64,000 nt of DNA from Athripsodes cinereus (taxonomy: Eukaryota; Arthropoda; Insecta; Trichoptera; Leptoceridae), in assembly GCA_947579605.1 (NCBI GenBank), contig OX388329.1, positions 23,268,299 to 23,332,298 on the forward strand, in the 5' to 3' direction. The position numbers and the translations under genes are program-made. The notes beneath the pieces were generated by a model. The model did no database searches, was not told the DNA's origin, and saw only the letters and a list, made by a program, of their open reading frames with translations. Below are positions 23,389-34,025 of the stretch, piece by piece. The number at the start of each line of letters is the position of its first letter. The first letter of the stretch is position 1.

Positions 23389-23445
23389 TGTAGTTTGTTA
23401 AAATTATAATAATAATCAATATTATTTAAAAAAAAAAAAAAAAAA
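23389..23445 (-). other. presumed 5' leader of the LINE; A/T homopolymer
   Basis: Between the ORF1 ATG and the tRNA-like block lie AT-rich bases and an 18-nt A run (T run in LINE sense). The true 5' end of the LINE could not be fixed; it may be here or beyond 23531. Confidence 0.3.
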
Positions 23446-23531
23446 GTGTCAGTGATGGGGATCGAACTCGTGCCGATCAACTTAATGCACTATAACTACG
23501 TCTCAGACGATTCAGCTACAGTAGTCGATGA
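23446..23531 (-). repeat. tRNA-like SINE head upstream of the LINE
   Basis: Minus strand: TAGCTGAATCG fits box A (TRGCNNARNNG), and GAGTTCGATCCCC about 40 nt later fits box B with one mismatch. It is followed by a T run that could end Pol III transcription. The T-arm and acceptor stems do not pair, so it is not a functional tRNA. It sits just 5' of LINE ORF1 in the same orientation. Confidence 0.5.
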
Positions 23532-23842
23532 CGTAGGCGAGACAGTAGTAATATAATAATATTGTACGTAGTGCGGTAAAGTGTTCAGCTACCCACACAA
23601 TGGAATTTGATATTATTGGTGTATGCACATATTATAATGTTCATCTATGTATTATTGATTAGACAATATGTGATAGCGTACCTTGTGTGTGTAGTTTGTT
23701 AGAACTGATATTACGTGAAAAAAGCGCGATGTTTAATTTTATATCTGCACAACTTTTGTCACTTTATATTAGATATTTATGCTGTAATTAATACACTTTG
23801 CGAGAGCAAAAAATGTACGTCAGTCTAATTTAATTGTTGTGT

Positions 23843-23843
<1 letters not shown>
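23532..23843. other. no gene
   Basis: AT-rich, no ORF. It directly precedes the long poly(A) run and may be the body of a retroposed transcript, but nothing in it is recognisable. Confidence 0.35.

Positions 23844-23926
<83 letters not shown>
23844..23926 (+). repeat. 83-nt uninterrupted poly(A) run
   Basis: A from 23844 through 23926 without interruption, then TATATGCATAG. The length exceeds any other homopolymer here by several fold. A retroposition tail is the simplest explanation; the upstream sequence lacks an obvious polyadenylation signal within 30 nt. Exact length is liable to sequencing error. Confidence 0.9.
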
Positions 23927-23930
<4 letters not shown>

Positions 23931-25118
23931 TGCATAGATGGACAATTTAGGGTTGCAAATGGATGATATTTGATAATGATTAATGGACAATTAAAATTGA
24001 TAATGATTTAAATATGCCAATGTATGAAAAAATATGTTTTCAAATGAAGTGTATGATTTAATTTGAAGTTATGCATCAATCTGAAGATGTTCATTCTATT
24101 GAGAAAACCATGAGAGGTATAGGTGGAATTGATGAACGTTGCCATGGTGTAAAGAGCTTAAGCCAGCCTGAGACGATTTCTAAGCGTCGGAACACCAATC
24201 ACTCTCTCTCTCTCTTTCTTTCCTGCAAGAGATCAATCATACCTATCGTGATATATAATATATACATGTATAACATTATAATACACTAAAGAAGGTGTTA
24301 AAATAATCGGTTTTATACAAAAAACCAATGTTGCCAATATATATTACATAATTATATATACAGAGTTACAATTCATTGGTTTGGTCTGCAACGAGTCTCG
24401 ATTTTTTCCCCATTCCTCCTTATTTTCTGCTAGTCTCTTTATTTTTACATATGTGCCACAGTTCATATCCTGGTTTACTTGATCCACAAAGGTGTCTCTT
24501 AGTCATGGAAGGTAATACATATCAGAATTTAGTTGAAAAGCTTAACTGTAAAAAAGAAGTACCATTCGCAAAATCCTGCTAAAGTTGCAGGAACCCGTGT
24601 CATTGTCACCCTGCTCGTAGCTCGCTCGCTCGCTCATCCCTTACTCTCTCAAGCGCTGAATTTGGACATTCCCATCGTCCGCTTTAATTGTAATTTTGTA
24701 TTTAGATAGATACATAATATTTATTTTGTGAAAGATTATTATTTTATATTTGAAATTTTAATGACAATTTTACTCGTCTTTTATTTATTTTATCGTTTAA
24801 CATAATTTACTTTTTATTAAAATGTGCTTTGAATCGAGTTTTACCTATTAATTTATTCTTAAAATAAGTACACAAAATTAATTTTTCAAAACGGTCAAAT
24901 GCTTGAATAAAATATGTAGCAATAAGACATGTTTGAAAAACAAATAAAAATTATTTATATCTTTCTCAATATTCTAAGCCATAGCTTTGAATATATTCAA
25001 TTAAAAATTAAAGGGTTAAAATTTAAATGTAGTACTTATCTAGCAATATTTTTTAACATATTCTAATTATGAATGTGAAAATTAAATTACGACCAGAAAT
25101 GGGGATCTTTTTACTTAT
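23927..25118. other. no gene; weak repeat shared with 38940-39060
   Basis: 24117-24200 (GAATTGATGAACGTTG ... CAGCCTGAGACGATT) is related to 38948-39040 (GAATTGGTGAACGTTG ... CAGCCTAGAACCAATT), same strand. It is an interspersed repeat of unknown type. The frame at 24071-24289 spans it but has no motif. The rest is AT-rich. Confidence 0.4.
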
Positions 25119-25160
25119 GGGTTAGTTGGAAGATATCGCTTCTACGATAAACTCGCTCAT
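25119..25160 (+). repeat. LINE family J 3' UTR fragment
   Basis: GGGTTAGTTGGAAGATATCG, followed by a decayed hairpin 1 (ATCGC.TTCTA.CGAT) and AACTCGC. The rest of the 3' end is unrecognisable apart from a short TTTATT stretch. Confidence 0.55.
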
Positions 25161-25828
25161 ATGTTTTTTATTGTGCAGTAAAAGTTTATTATTCTTCTTA
25201 TAAACGGATAAATAGGAGTCCTTGGACTCCTGAAATATCCGACAAATAAAGCTATTTCAACAAATATTCATCTTATAAGAAAAAAAACATGTAAAGAAAT
25301 AAATTATCAATTAGATTAATTAATAATACGCTTCCAATCAAATCAATTGTACACAAATTGAAACATCTATTTTTGCGAGATAGTATAAATCAGGACAGTG
25401 TATATCATAAACGGTTAGCAAAATCAGAAATATGGTTGACTGATTGAATAAGTGCACTAGAATTTAACCTTAGGGTTTCATTCTAATCTATGCTACCGTA
25501 CACCTTTCTAGCAATCTCACATAGGAAATCAGATTGATCTACTATATTGATGGTAGAGTAAAAATATTCTACTAACCGTCTAAGAAAGAAGCACACATCG
25601 CCAAGGGAGATAGAAGAGAATGCAAGATGCATGTCTAATGCAGGAAGAATCTCCCATAGGGTTGTCTCTCACTAACACAATACCTATCTATGATACTAGT
25701 GGTTATGATAGCACGATAACTATATAAATTTATTTTAATTTTTACCAAAAAAGGAAATACAGTACAATTAAAACATAAGTTTATTATATTTGAATAAACA
25801 ATAAACTATATTGACGATTTATGTTATG
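25161..25828. other. no gene
   Basis: AT-rich; small inverted pair GGAGTCC-TT-GGACTCC around 25216-25231. Nothing else seen. Confidence 0.45.
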
Positions 25829-26103
25829 AATTTTTTGACACAATCGGATGTCGGGAACTGGATTTTTTACTTATACTAGAAGTGTAGATGTCAAACGTAT
25901 TTTGAACCACTTCAGATTAATCACTCCAATTGATCAAACTCATCCATTGTCAACCTATTTGAATAGGTATTAACTAGGTAGTATGTTACTCGTAACATAC
26001 TACGGTAGTATGATCACACTCATCCATAGTCAACCTATTTGAATAGGTATTAACTATGGATGAGTGTGATCAATTGGAATGATTAATCTGAAGTGGTTTT
26101 AAA
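25829..26103. repeat. family F element with foldback P3
   Basis: Left part (25829-25900) is the family F terminus: TTTTGACACAATCGGATGTC, then GAACTGGATTTTTTACTTAT and AGAAGTGTAGATGTCAAA. It is followed by inverted arms 25901-25946 and 26057-26103 (TTTGAACCACTTCAGATTAA and its complement). Inside, CTCATCCATAGTCAACC... occurs twice in direct orientation (around 25940 and 26020), and GTAGTATGTTACTCGTAACA forms a hairpin. Related to 44270-44400 and 10268-10330. Confidence 0.7.
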
Positions 26104-27791
26104 TTTATATTTATATTGACGATCTTTTCATTTTAACAACAAACTTTTTTCTCAAACGTGGATTGCATTTAATCTTTTAGTTTTTGTTTTATATTTAATA
26201 AATTCTTTCCTGTAATCAGTTACGAGCTGCCCGAGACAAAAATAGTTTCAAGCAAATGGTCACGAGTAGTCAATAAGACACTTCAATAGAAGGTAAAATT
26301 TTATAAAGAATGTATTTCTATACTAAACTTAAAAACAAAAGATATTTACCACATTTATTCAGATCTTTTTCTCTCTAGTTCGAACCTTTTAAATCAGGTC
26401 CATCTCATTCTTCAATATTACAAATGTAGGTTTTCTTATTGAAAGATCTATAAGATTATAGTATAAAATAATATATCTTGCCTCTCAAAGCTTAGAGAAA
26501 CTGATAAATCGATGCCTTTATGAGAGATATATCTTCTCTTCTCCCTGGAGAACGTCGGCATATATTAGTTCGAGTGGCAAGTGATCTTTGTAAGACATTT
26601 CTATGGGGAATTCGATACTCCATACGAACATTCAAGTCTCCGATGTCTTATAGTTAGATACGACTGTTATCTACATATCGCATCATAGTTTTTATCCCGT
26701 TGAACTCAATTGAAAAATATTTTAGTGGCAGAGTACAATGAATAACAAAATTGCACAGTTTCAAATAAAATTTTTCATTATTTATGATTATAGAATTTTC
26801 ACTTAGAGTATTATTCTGGAACACTTCCACTCAGTAACGTAATACAATATTCATGTATTTTATTTATTTATTTCATAATAAATTATAATTTACATACATA
26901 CTTTATTGATGCTGCCCAACTAGGTATATCGTGTACTAGGACAAACATCTCACAAACATATCAATCATATACAAATATATACACAATTACAAAAAACATT
27001 CATCTCCTACATATACACAATCACATTCATAACAAGAAAATACTGCACTGTAAACTGTCCATACATGAAATAATACACACATACACTATATATTTTGATA
27101 CATCAATATATTGCTAATAAACAATTATTAATAAAAACATGTTTTGCGATCAACAGTAAAAAAGGAATCATCAATTATTATATCAATATTCTATGAACGA
27201 TGCTACACAACTAACTATATTCCATTTTCCATATTGCATAATTATGTATATGGTTTGTCTTCTATAAGGAGTAAGACGTCCTTCAATCTTTCTTATCAAT
27301 TAAAATGCATAAGGACTGCAATATCTAAATAATGAAAATGGAGACGTTATAGTTGATAGTTATGGTTCTTGTATGTAACAGAATAATAGTGGTGAAAAAA
27401 ATACTGGAATAAATTGAATAATGTCCACCCATTAGCATATTCATTAAAACGAGTATTCTCGTTAAGGAAATTGCGTATTTATTTTAACTCCCCTATTTTC
27501 TATTAAATGCAATATCTCTCCACTTAACGCTCTTGATTGGATTTCAAAACAAGAACGGCCTTAAACGAAATTACGATAAGTGAATAAGAGTGCCCAATAA
27601 AAGCTAGAGAGTTTAAAAAAATGTTTTGTTTATCTTTCCATTTTCATCGTTGGATTCTAGGCCCACTCAATTTGTTTTCGTTTAATTAAAACTTTTTTCG
27701 CTATTTTATCAAAAAACAAATTTTAAAAGTAAAGGTTTATGTATGTATGTATGTTGAAATTTATTCTGTACCGTTTAATAGATCATCCATC
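26104..27791. other. no gene; LINE tail at 26860-26940
   Basis: A TTTATTTATTTATTTC run at 26861-26876 followed by AATTTACATACATACTTTAT is likely the minus-strand tail of a truncated LINE, with its 3' UTR extending toward 27100 (GATGCTGCCCAACTAGG). No coding remains. Confidence 0.4.
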
Positions 27792-27950
27792 TCAAGGGCG
27801 CAGAAAACTATATTGGAAGAGTGATGTCTTCAACTTGCTAGTGAACATTCTTATCGATTGGTTTTTATGAAGGTCCTCTAGGAATCGGTTCCATATGACG
27901 GGTTCTGCAACCCAAAAAACCCTGTCATAGAAAAATATGGTAGCGCATCC
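27792..27950 (-). pseudogene. Jockey/CR1-like LINE ORF2 C-terminus (family V)
   Basis: Minus strand: FFYDRVFWVAEPVIWNRFLE, then DLHKNQSIRMFTSKLKTSLF and QYSFLRP ending at TGA 27792-27794. It is the sister of 7738-7890, with the tryptophan codon preserved here. Frame is open over the readable part and decays upstream of 27950. 5'-truncated. Confidence 0.65.
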
Positions 27951-29271
27951 CGAACTTTTTATAAATGGAAGGCTTACCAGTCGAAATCGCTTCGTGGGAA
28001 TCTTTAGACTAATTCAAGAAGCAACATTCATAAAAAGATAAAAATAAATTTAATAAATAAAGATGCATTAAGTTCTTAAAACGTTATCAACCAGATACTT
28101 TGTATCATTTGTATCACAGAGGCAAAAAGATCAAACTCACGCTTTTGTTGATAATAATAAAAAAACGACAAACGACGGTAAAAGAGGACGTATGCATTTC
28201 AGTAAAAAGTGGGTATCTGTTATCCCTCTTAGTAAAGAGACAATATTATCTGCTCGTGATTTTTTTTGTCTCTACAGGAAATTGAGACTATCTTTCGTGA
28301 ATAAACAAGTCCGTAAAAGAAAATTGCGTTTTCTCGTGTTCCTCTATAAATATATGTAGGTAGTGTATTGTTATTTTTTCGTCGATTATAAAAATAGCTA
28401 TTATCTCGCAATTTTATTCCACTTTTTTGTTAGTCAGTTTACAATGGAACGTGTACCTAGTACAGACAATACGATAGTATTTATATATATATATAAGTAG
28501 GCAATATACATATATAATTGTTTTTTTTTATTCCATTTGGCAAAGTCTACTTGTTCCACTGAGTTTTGACAACAGTAAATTCTGTCCATTTTCACTATAA
28601 AATATCGCGACAGTATTTATTTATTTAGACAGAGTATATTCATTTTGTTTTTCAATGTTTTGTATACTATTCTCATTCAACTGTTATATCTTCGCATAGA
28701 TGTATATGTATGTATATAATGTATGACGTAGCTATTTCGTTATAAATCTCGAGCTCAATTTACCATCTTAAATCCTCGCTTGTTTATACTGATTACATTT
28801 TCAAATATATCTAAGACTTTTGTTTAATTGAATCTTAGTAGTATTATGTCGTATCGTTGTAGAAACATTCTTGTCCAAAACACTTTAGTTGTATTGATGT
28901 CATGATTGGAATATTTGGTTAATTGTGTAAATTTTGGCTATTTAACTATTACATTACATTTATTTATTTATCAATACAATAAACGGATATTGCGTCTTAT
29001 AAGCAATTAAATCTAATATTTAATACAAATTACATAGGTATGTGTAATATTAGTACCTACTTCGTGTAAAATTAAAATTAAAAGTACCTATTATATATAA
29101 AATTAAAATTAAAAGTACCTATTTTTTACCGCCACCCGGACACAAGCTAGCAATATGCAGCTTCGCCGGGTGAGATCTAAATACAAATTAAGTATAAGAA
29201 ATGTTATATGTAGATATCTTGTTTATTTTGTTTAGGTATATTATTAATGTTTTTTTTCAATAAAAAAAAAA
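27951..29271. other. no gene; GC-rich hairpin at 29131-29173
   Basis: AT-rich. The only structured spot is CACCCGG (29132-29138) pairing with CCGGGTG (29166-29172). ATTAAAATTAAAAGTACCTA is tandemly repeated just before it. No ORF. Confidence 0.4.
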
Positions 29272-29475
29272 ATGTCTTCCGTCCGCAGGGGTTCCGTAGG
29301 CCCGGGCATCCCTCTTTCACAATACACCGTTCCTATGACAACGATATCAGAGCGCAAGGAATGTCGTGGGAAGAGGTGACGCAATTGGCACAGAGACGCT
29401 CTGAATGGAGGAGGCTGGTTTCTGCCCTGGCTCCCGAGAGGAGCGTTGAGGGCGATGATGATGATGATGATGATT
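29272..29475 (+). pseudogene. LINE ORF2 C-terminus with GAT-repeat tail (family N), copy 1
   Basis: Plus strand: FRPQGFRRPGHPSFTIHRSY, then DNDIRAQGMSWEEVTQLAQR and RSEWRRLVSAL. The layout (GRP-like stretch, 'D+...G.SWEE...AQ.R..WR.LV.AL') matches C-termini of RTE/Nimb-type LINEs. It ends in a GATGATGATGAT tail typical of RTE-like elements, which the frame reads as a string of Asp. Three further copies lie at 40345, 42594 and 54913. Confidence 0.75.
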
Positions 29476-30303
29476 ATAAATGTAAAATTGAAAAGCCAAG
29501 GCAAAAACAATTATATTATTATATAAATAAGTAAATAAAACATATTTTTTCACAATAAAAATATGGAAGATTGAACATAAAAACATATTCTAAACTTAAC
29601 ATTAAAACATATATCATAATTGAACTCTTTTTATTGATAACAGTTAAAAAATAAGAAATTTTCATACGAAAATGCTGATTTAACATAGGCGTTGTTTCCC
29701 ATTGAAATAGTTTCTTCATTACTTTGGCATCCTCCTTTTTAGCCATTTAGATCTCTAAATCGTATTATATTCCCCAATTACACTTTTATTGTTTTTATTA
29801 AATAATAACATACTAACCTAGAATAAAATCAGAAGTAAATATTTGAAACAAAAAAAAGCACGTGTATATAATTTTTTTCAGTATAAATGAACAATAAATA
29901 AAACTAAAACGTTGTACTAGTTAGGATCGTTTTAATCGAAAGTAGGTAGTATAAAACATTCGATACATTGTAAGCGGTACTGCAGAATGAAAGGTAGGAA
30001 CTTTAATAAAAAAAAACTCTTAGAAAAATAATCTCGATCACGGTTCGTTGAAGTTCCCGTGGGAATATACTCGAACGTAGGCATCAACTGAATAGGGATA
30101 ATGCGCAATGGTTTCTATCTCATAGTTTGATTCGGAAAATTTTCTCATTTTCATCAGAAGTACAAGTAGTTAACTATTGTTGATCACTTGAATTATTTTT
30201 CTTCTCTCATTTTATTTTTGATAACACTTGAAAATCACAAGTTCTTCTATTTTCAAAAGATTTTGTAATATTTTCATCCGACGGTACTTGCTGTAAATTC
30301 ATG
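29476..30303. other. no gene
   Basis: AT-rich. The minus-strand 75-codon frame at 29519-29746 is without motif. Nothing else seen. Confidence 0.45.
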
Positions 30304-30484
30304 TTGAATTAATTATAAATAAAACACTTATTTATAGTATATCCACAGAGACTTAGTAAAAGAAGAAAAGTAAAAGTTCGCTAGCCTGGTGATGAGAGCG
30401 GAAGCTCTTGCAAGCCGACTCGTGTCCAATAAAAATTCACTGTGGCTATACTATAAAGAAGTGTTTTATTTATAATTAATTTAA
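30304..30484. mobile_element. small TIR element P4 with decayed hammerhead-like core
   Basis: Inverted arms 30304-30350 and 30437-30484 (TTAATTATAAATAAAACACT and complement, then TATAGTAT..CCACAG). Between them CTGGTGATGAGAGCGGAAGC, TCTTGCAAGCCGACTC looks like a mutated hammerhead: CTGGTGA for CTGATGA, a 5-bp stem II with GGAA loop, GCAA for GAAA, near-palindromic AGCCGACT. Related sequence at 30630-30690. Confidence 0.5.
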
Positions 30485-30629
30485 AAGATTTTGTGATGGT
30501 TTTGGTATTTTAATAGCTTGTCTCACATTAAAATATCATGGCGTTATGAACACAATAAGAAGTGGTGACTCAAAAAAGGAGTCTATGGTGTAAAGATAAA
30601 AGCAATTAAAAAAAAGAAACGTAATTTAC

Positions 30630-30695
30630 TTTTGCCTGACGATGAGAGAGGAAATTGTTGAAAGTCAATAATATTATAGTCACAGCGAAATCACT
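30630..30695 (+). repeat. second decayed copy of the P4 core
   Basis: CTGACGA (30636-30642), a weakened stem II region, then GAAA (30660-30663) and GTC. It aligns with the core of the element at 30304-30484. Here the hammerhead consensus positions are kept but stem II and stem III are broken. Confidence 0.35.
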
Positions 30696-32207
30696 AAATA
30701 AATTATCACATTTAAATTCCTTATTACGTGTGTTATTAATATTTTTATATAATGCTGAGTTACTTTGGTTTTTCTAATTTAGTTTTATAACATAACTGTA
30801 ATAATATTAATAATAGTTTTTACTCAATACATTAAAATAATTATGGTAAAAAGGAATGAGTAATTAATAAAAGCGGTCACCATTTTCAATTAAGTCTCAC
30901 AATCAGTAACTAGTTTTGACAGCTTGAATTACTTAGAAGTAATACTTATACCAATGAAAGTCAGGCTTTGATCACGATACGAGAAACGTTACCAACTTTG
31001 TAACACTTACAACAAACTGACAAATTACATTATTATTATTATTATATTATTAAACAATGTATTAATTAAAGATGAAATATAAATTTGGTAAAATTATCCG
31101 ATATCCCGCTAGTTCAGTTATATTTTATTTAACCTACTTTTTTGTTAGTTTTTATTCATTTAATAAAATTTTATGAAATTCAGATGCTTGATAGATCCAC
31201 AATATTAGGACAAATGCCGGATGGTCACTATCTTTCAAAGAATTCGAGAAACCATAGTTATAATGTAGTCGATATTCAATAAATAAATTCTTCTTCTTCC
31301 ATCAGTGCCGTATCAGATCCCCCTACGTTGGTGATCACTTTAAAGAATGTTAAAAAAAAAATTGAGAATATTTCGTTCATTGTTTTTGTTTTGACTCATA
31401 TCCAAATATAAAATATATCATCGTTCTCCATACAAGCCAACTCATTTTAAACTAAATAATATGTCATAACATCGGGCGAATATTTGGATCGAATATAGTT
31501 TTTTCATCCGGTTTGTGATCTCATCAGAAATCCGTCAACCATTTCACCATTAATATTAATTAGTCATTATTTTACAAATTCAATACAAAAACGTTGAGAC
31601 CTAATTTTGATTAATTATTCCAGCTATAAAATATACTATAAAATATATATTTTAGTCTTGGTTGTTTGAATGTTTTTTATTGAAGTTACTGAATTTGCTC
31701 CCACGGGTGTCTTTTGATGTGCTTCATAAACAATCAAGACTAAAAATAGATTCTCAAATAAGAAATATGTACTGTCTTATATTTACGGATATACCTAAGT
31801 AGGTATTGTTATTGATTGATGAAAAAAGGTAGATAATGTTTGGAAAAATGAAAATGTTTGCAAAGTTTGTCTGTAGCTTTCGTGTAAGGATTATGACACA
31901 GTGTCCGTGATTCAGGGCTAATTTCGATCACTAAAAATTGTCATTAATCTTTTATAAAAAAAAACCCACAAATATTTCCGAATAAAACGAATGTGTTATT
32001 TAATATAAGCCTACAAGTGTATTGGACAGTAAGTATTTGTTATATACACTTAATTTGTAAATATATCCAGTTATAAAATATCATCCATTCTGAACTTCCA
32101 TTTCTACGAAGAAATCCAGTTAAGAAAATTTAATTACAAGTGCTTAGTAGGTATATCAGTTAATTTATATATTTATTTATTCTACAACAATTGCACACTA
32201 CAGACAA
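30696..32207. other. no gene; LINE 3' end at 31283-31349
   Basis: 31283-31349 on the minus strand reads CATTCTTTAAAGTGATCACC, GGATCTGATACGGCACTGAT, then GGAAGAAGAAGAA, the type of GAA-repeat ending seen on some insect RTE-like LINEs. The rest is AT-rich with no genes. Confidence 0.4.
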
Positions 32208-32560
32208 TATATTTATTTATTTATTTATTTTATTCTTCACTGTACATTGGTTACAATATTACATAATGAAATAGTGGCATAAAAATAACAATTATACAAT
32301 TCAATGTACAGAGGGCGAGTTTATCGCTAAAATGCGATGTCTTCCAACTAACCCGGTAACTAAAATTAAAATAAAATAAAAAAAACACATGCATACATAT
32401 ATTCACCCTTACATATCAACAGTCATAAAAGAAATAAAAATACAAGACAAAGTAAACAAAAGAAAAGAAAAAGAACACATGCAAGCAACAATGCACTTAC
32501 GGACACATAATAATAAAAGTATAACATATTAAATTGCAGCGTGCACAAAGGGAAAAGGAT
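32208..32560 (-). mobile_element. LINE family J, 3' UTR
   Basis: Downstream of the coding remnant at 32561-32843. It includes GGGTTAGTTGGAAGACATCG, hairpin 1 (32323-32338), hairpin 2 arms TGTACATTG (32241-32249) and CAATGTACA (32302-32310), and the AATAAATAAATAAATA tail. This links the structured tail to a Jockey/CR1-like ORF2. Confidence 0.8.
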
Positions 32561-32843
32561 TTAGGAGTCAGATGCTAAATTCGATGAGAGAAAATGACTT
32601 TTGACAGCTTGTCTGAAAGAATTAAAGGTTGTTATCATCCTGATTTTCGAAGGAAGATTGTTCCAACAGCGAGCACCATGAACAAGGAATGAGTTAGATA
32701 AAAAGCTTGTACTGTGTGCTGGTATAGCTAGAAGACGCTCTCTGTTAGATCGCAAGGGTAAACCATGACTCGCTAGATACTCGAATATAATATACAGACA
32801 TAAAAACAACCAATGCTGACAAAAAAGTATCAATATGTCGTCC
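32561..32843 (-). pseudogene. LINE family J ORF2, C-terminal 90 codons
   Basis: Frame reads FEYLASHGLPLRSNRERLLA, then IPAHSTSFLSNSFLVHGARC and WNNLPSKIRMITTFNSFRQA, ending at a stop at 32561. 'SF...GARCWNNLPS.IR....F+..' is the classical ending of Jockey/CR1-group ORF2 proteins. It is 5'-truncated, with no endonuclease or RT motif left. Followed directly by its 3' UTR. Confidence 0.8.
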
Positions 32844-32937
32844 TAAAATAATATTAAATTAGAATGGTTTAATTGTAATTATAAACCTATTTCAAAAATA
32901 GTAATCAATGTTGTAAAGGCTGTTATTAAATTTTAAC
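32844..32937. other. short AT-rich spacer
   Basis: No feature seen between the truncated LINE and the following SINE-like repeat. Confidence 0.5.
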
Positions 32938-33185
32938 CGTGGTGTACCCGAAAAAGAATTGATCTCCCGCTTATTTCCGTCAGTTTTCGCGTGTCCTGCA
33001 GAAGGCAGGTGTTCGAAAAAATAAAAACATTTTACATCTAAAATTCAGCGATAAGATTTGCCACCTATCATGCATATATCTAATTTTTTTGTTGCATAGA
33101 AAGGACAGCTAACATGGGTACTAGTCACAGGCAAGTCTGCTAGCTTCCCTACTTGTGAGACATAAGTGATAGTTAAGTAGTAGTT
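32938..33185 (+). mobile_element. SINE-like repeat T, degenerate copy b
   Basis: CGTGGTGTACCCGAAAAAGA start, then GTCCTGCAGAAGGCAGGTGT, CATTTTACATCTAAAATTCA and a TAGTAG tail. Same boundaries as the copies near 60-61 kb, about three quarters identical by eye. No ORF worth calling. Confidence 0.65.
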
Positions 33186-33884
33186 ATAATAAGGTTTTAC
33201 TTTACGAAATTTTATTACTTTACACATTTCTTGTATTTTCCATAGTCTTGAAGAGCCAAGTCATAGTTCTAGTAGTAACTTTATTTTCAACACGAATAAT
33301 TGAATAGAAAATATAAGAGTAGCATATTGTTTGTACTTCAAGTTATATTATAGTGGTAATAATACAAGAAAAACATCACAGATAAGATCAGAAACTATGG
33401 GAAACATGGAAAGACTAAAAAAATATAGGGGAAAAATGTGGGAATTATACACAAATATAAAATAGTACATACTTACAATACGTACATACTTGTATTATTT
33501 CCCCTGTGATGCTTCAAACAAAAGGGAACGAGTTAAGAACGAAATCAAACAGTTCAGAATTCAACATGACATTTTTTTTTCGCTTGCCCTTTTTGATGTC
33601 AACAGCTTTGAAACAAAACCGCCAATTTTGTTTGAATGTTACTTTGTGTATAATATATTTTTTTCTCTACTGTTTGTGAAACTCTCTAGTAGGATTTGCT
33701 AAGATTTTTTTTGTTTTGTTTTTATTATTATACTGTGATGGTGTAAGAGTCGTTTGTTGGTAAATAAATATTGAACAAACCTACACACTGTTTTCCTCCT
33801 CCAGTTGTCGTTATTAAAAAAAACTTAAGTATTAATTGGTTTAACATATTTATTTGAAAACCTATATTCATAAAGATTTTTATT
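33186..33884. other. no gene
   Basis: AT-rich. The 70-codon plus-strand frame at 33490-33702 is Phe/Leu-rich by composition and has no motif. Confidence 0.45.
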
Positions 33885-34025
33885 TATTTATTTATTTATT
33901 TTATTCTTCTTGCACATCATCATTCATATAACAAATAAAATAGGGCAATATACACAGGAAAAAATGTGATGATGTGCAGTGGCGAGATTATCACTATATA
34001 GTGATTTCTTCCATCTAACCACAAG
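33885..34025 (-). mobile_element. LINE family J 3' end, diverged subfamily
   Basis: Minus strand: GTGGTTAGATGGAAGAAATC, hairpin 1 ATCAC-TATATA-GTGAT (33990-34005), hairpin 2 arms TGCACATCATCA (33911-33922) with TGATGATGTGCA (33967-33978), then AATAAAATAAATAAATAAAT. The primary sequence differs from other J copies but both hairpins are kept by paired changes. Confidence 0.75.

Noticed and set aside
22570..23401. Plus-strand frames opposite LINE ORF1
   Set aside because: They are antisense shadows of the coiled-coil ORF1.
24071..24115. CTGAAGA ... GAAAAC resembling a hammerhead core
   Set aside because: Stem II does not pair and there is no stem III or stem I.
31500..31535. CTGATGA on the minus strand near a GAAA, a possible further hammerhead
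   Set aside because: The sequence between the two cores cannot form stem II, and no palindromic stem III follows.
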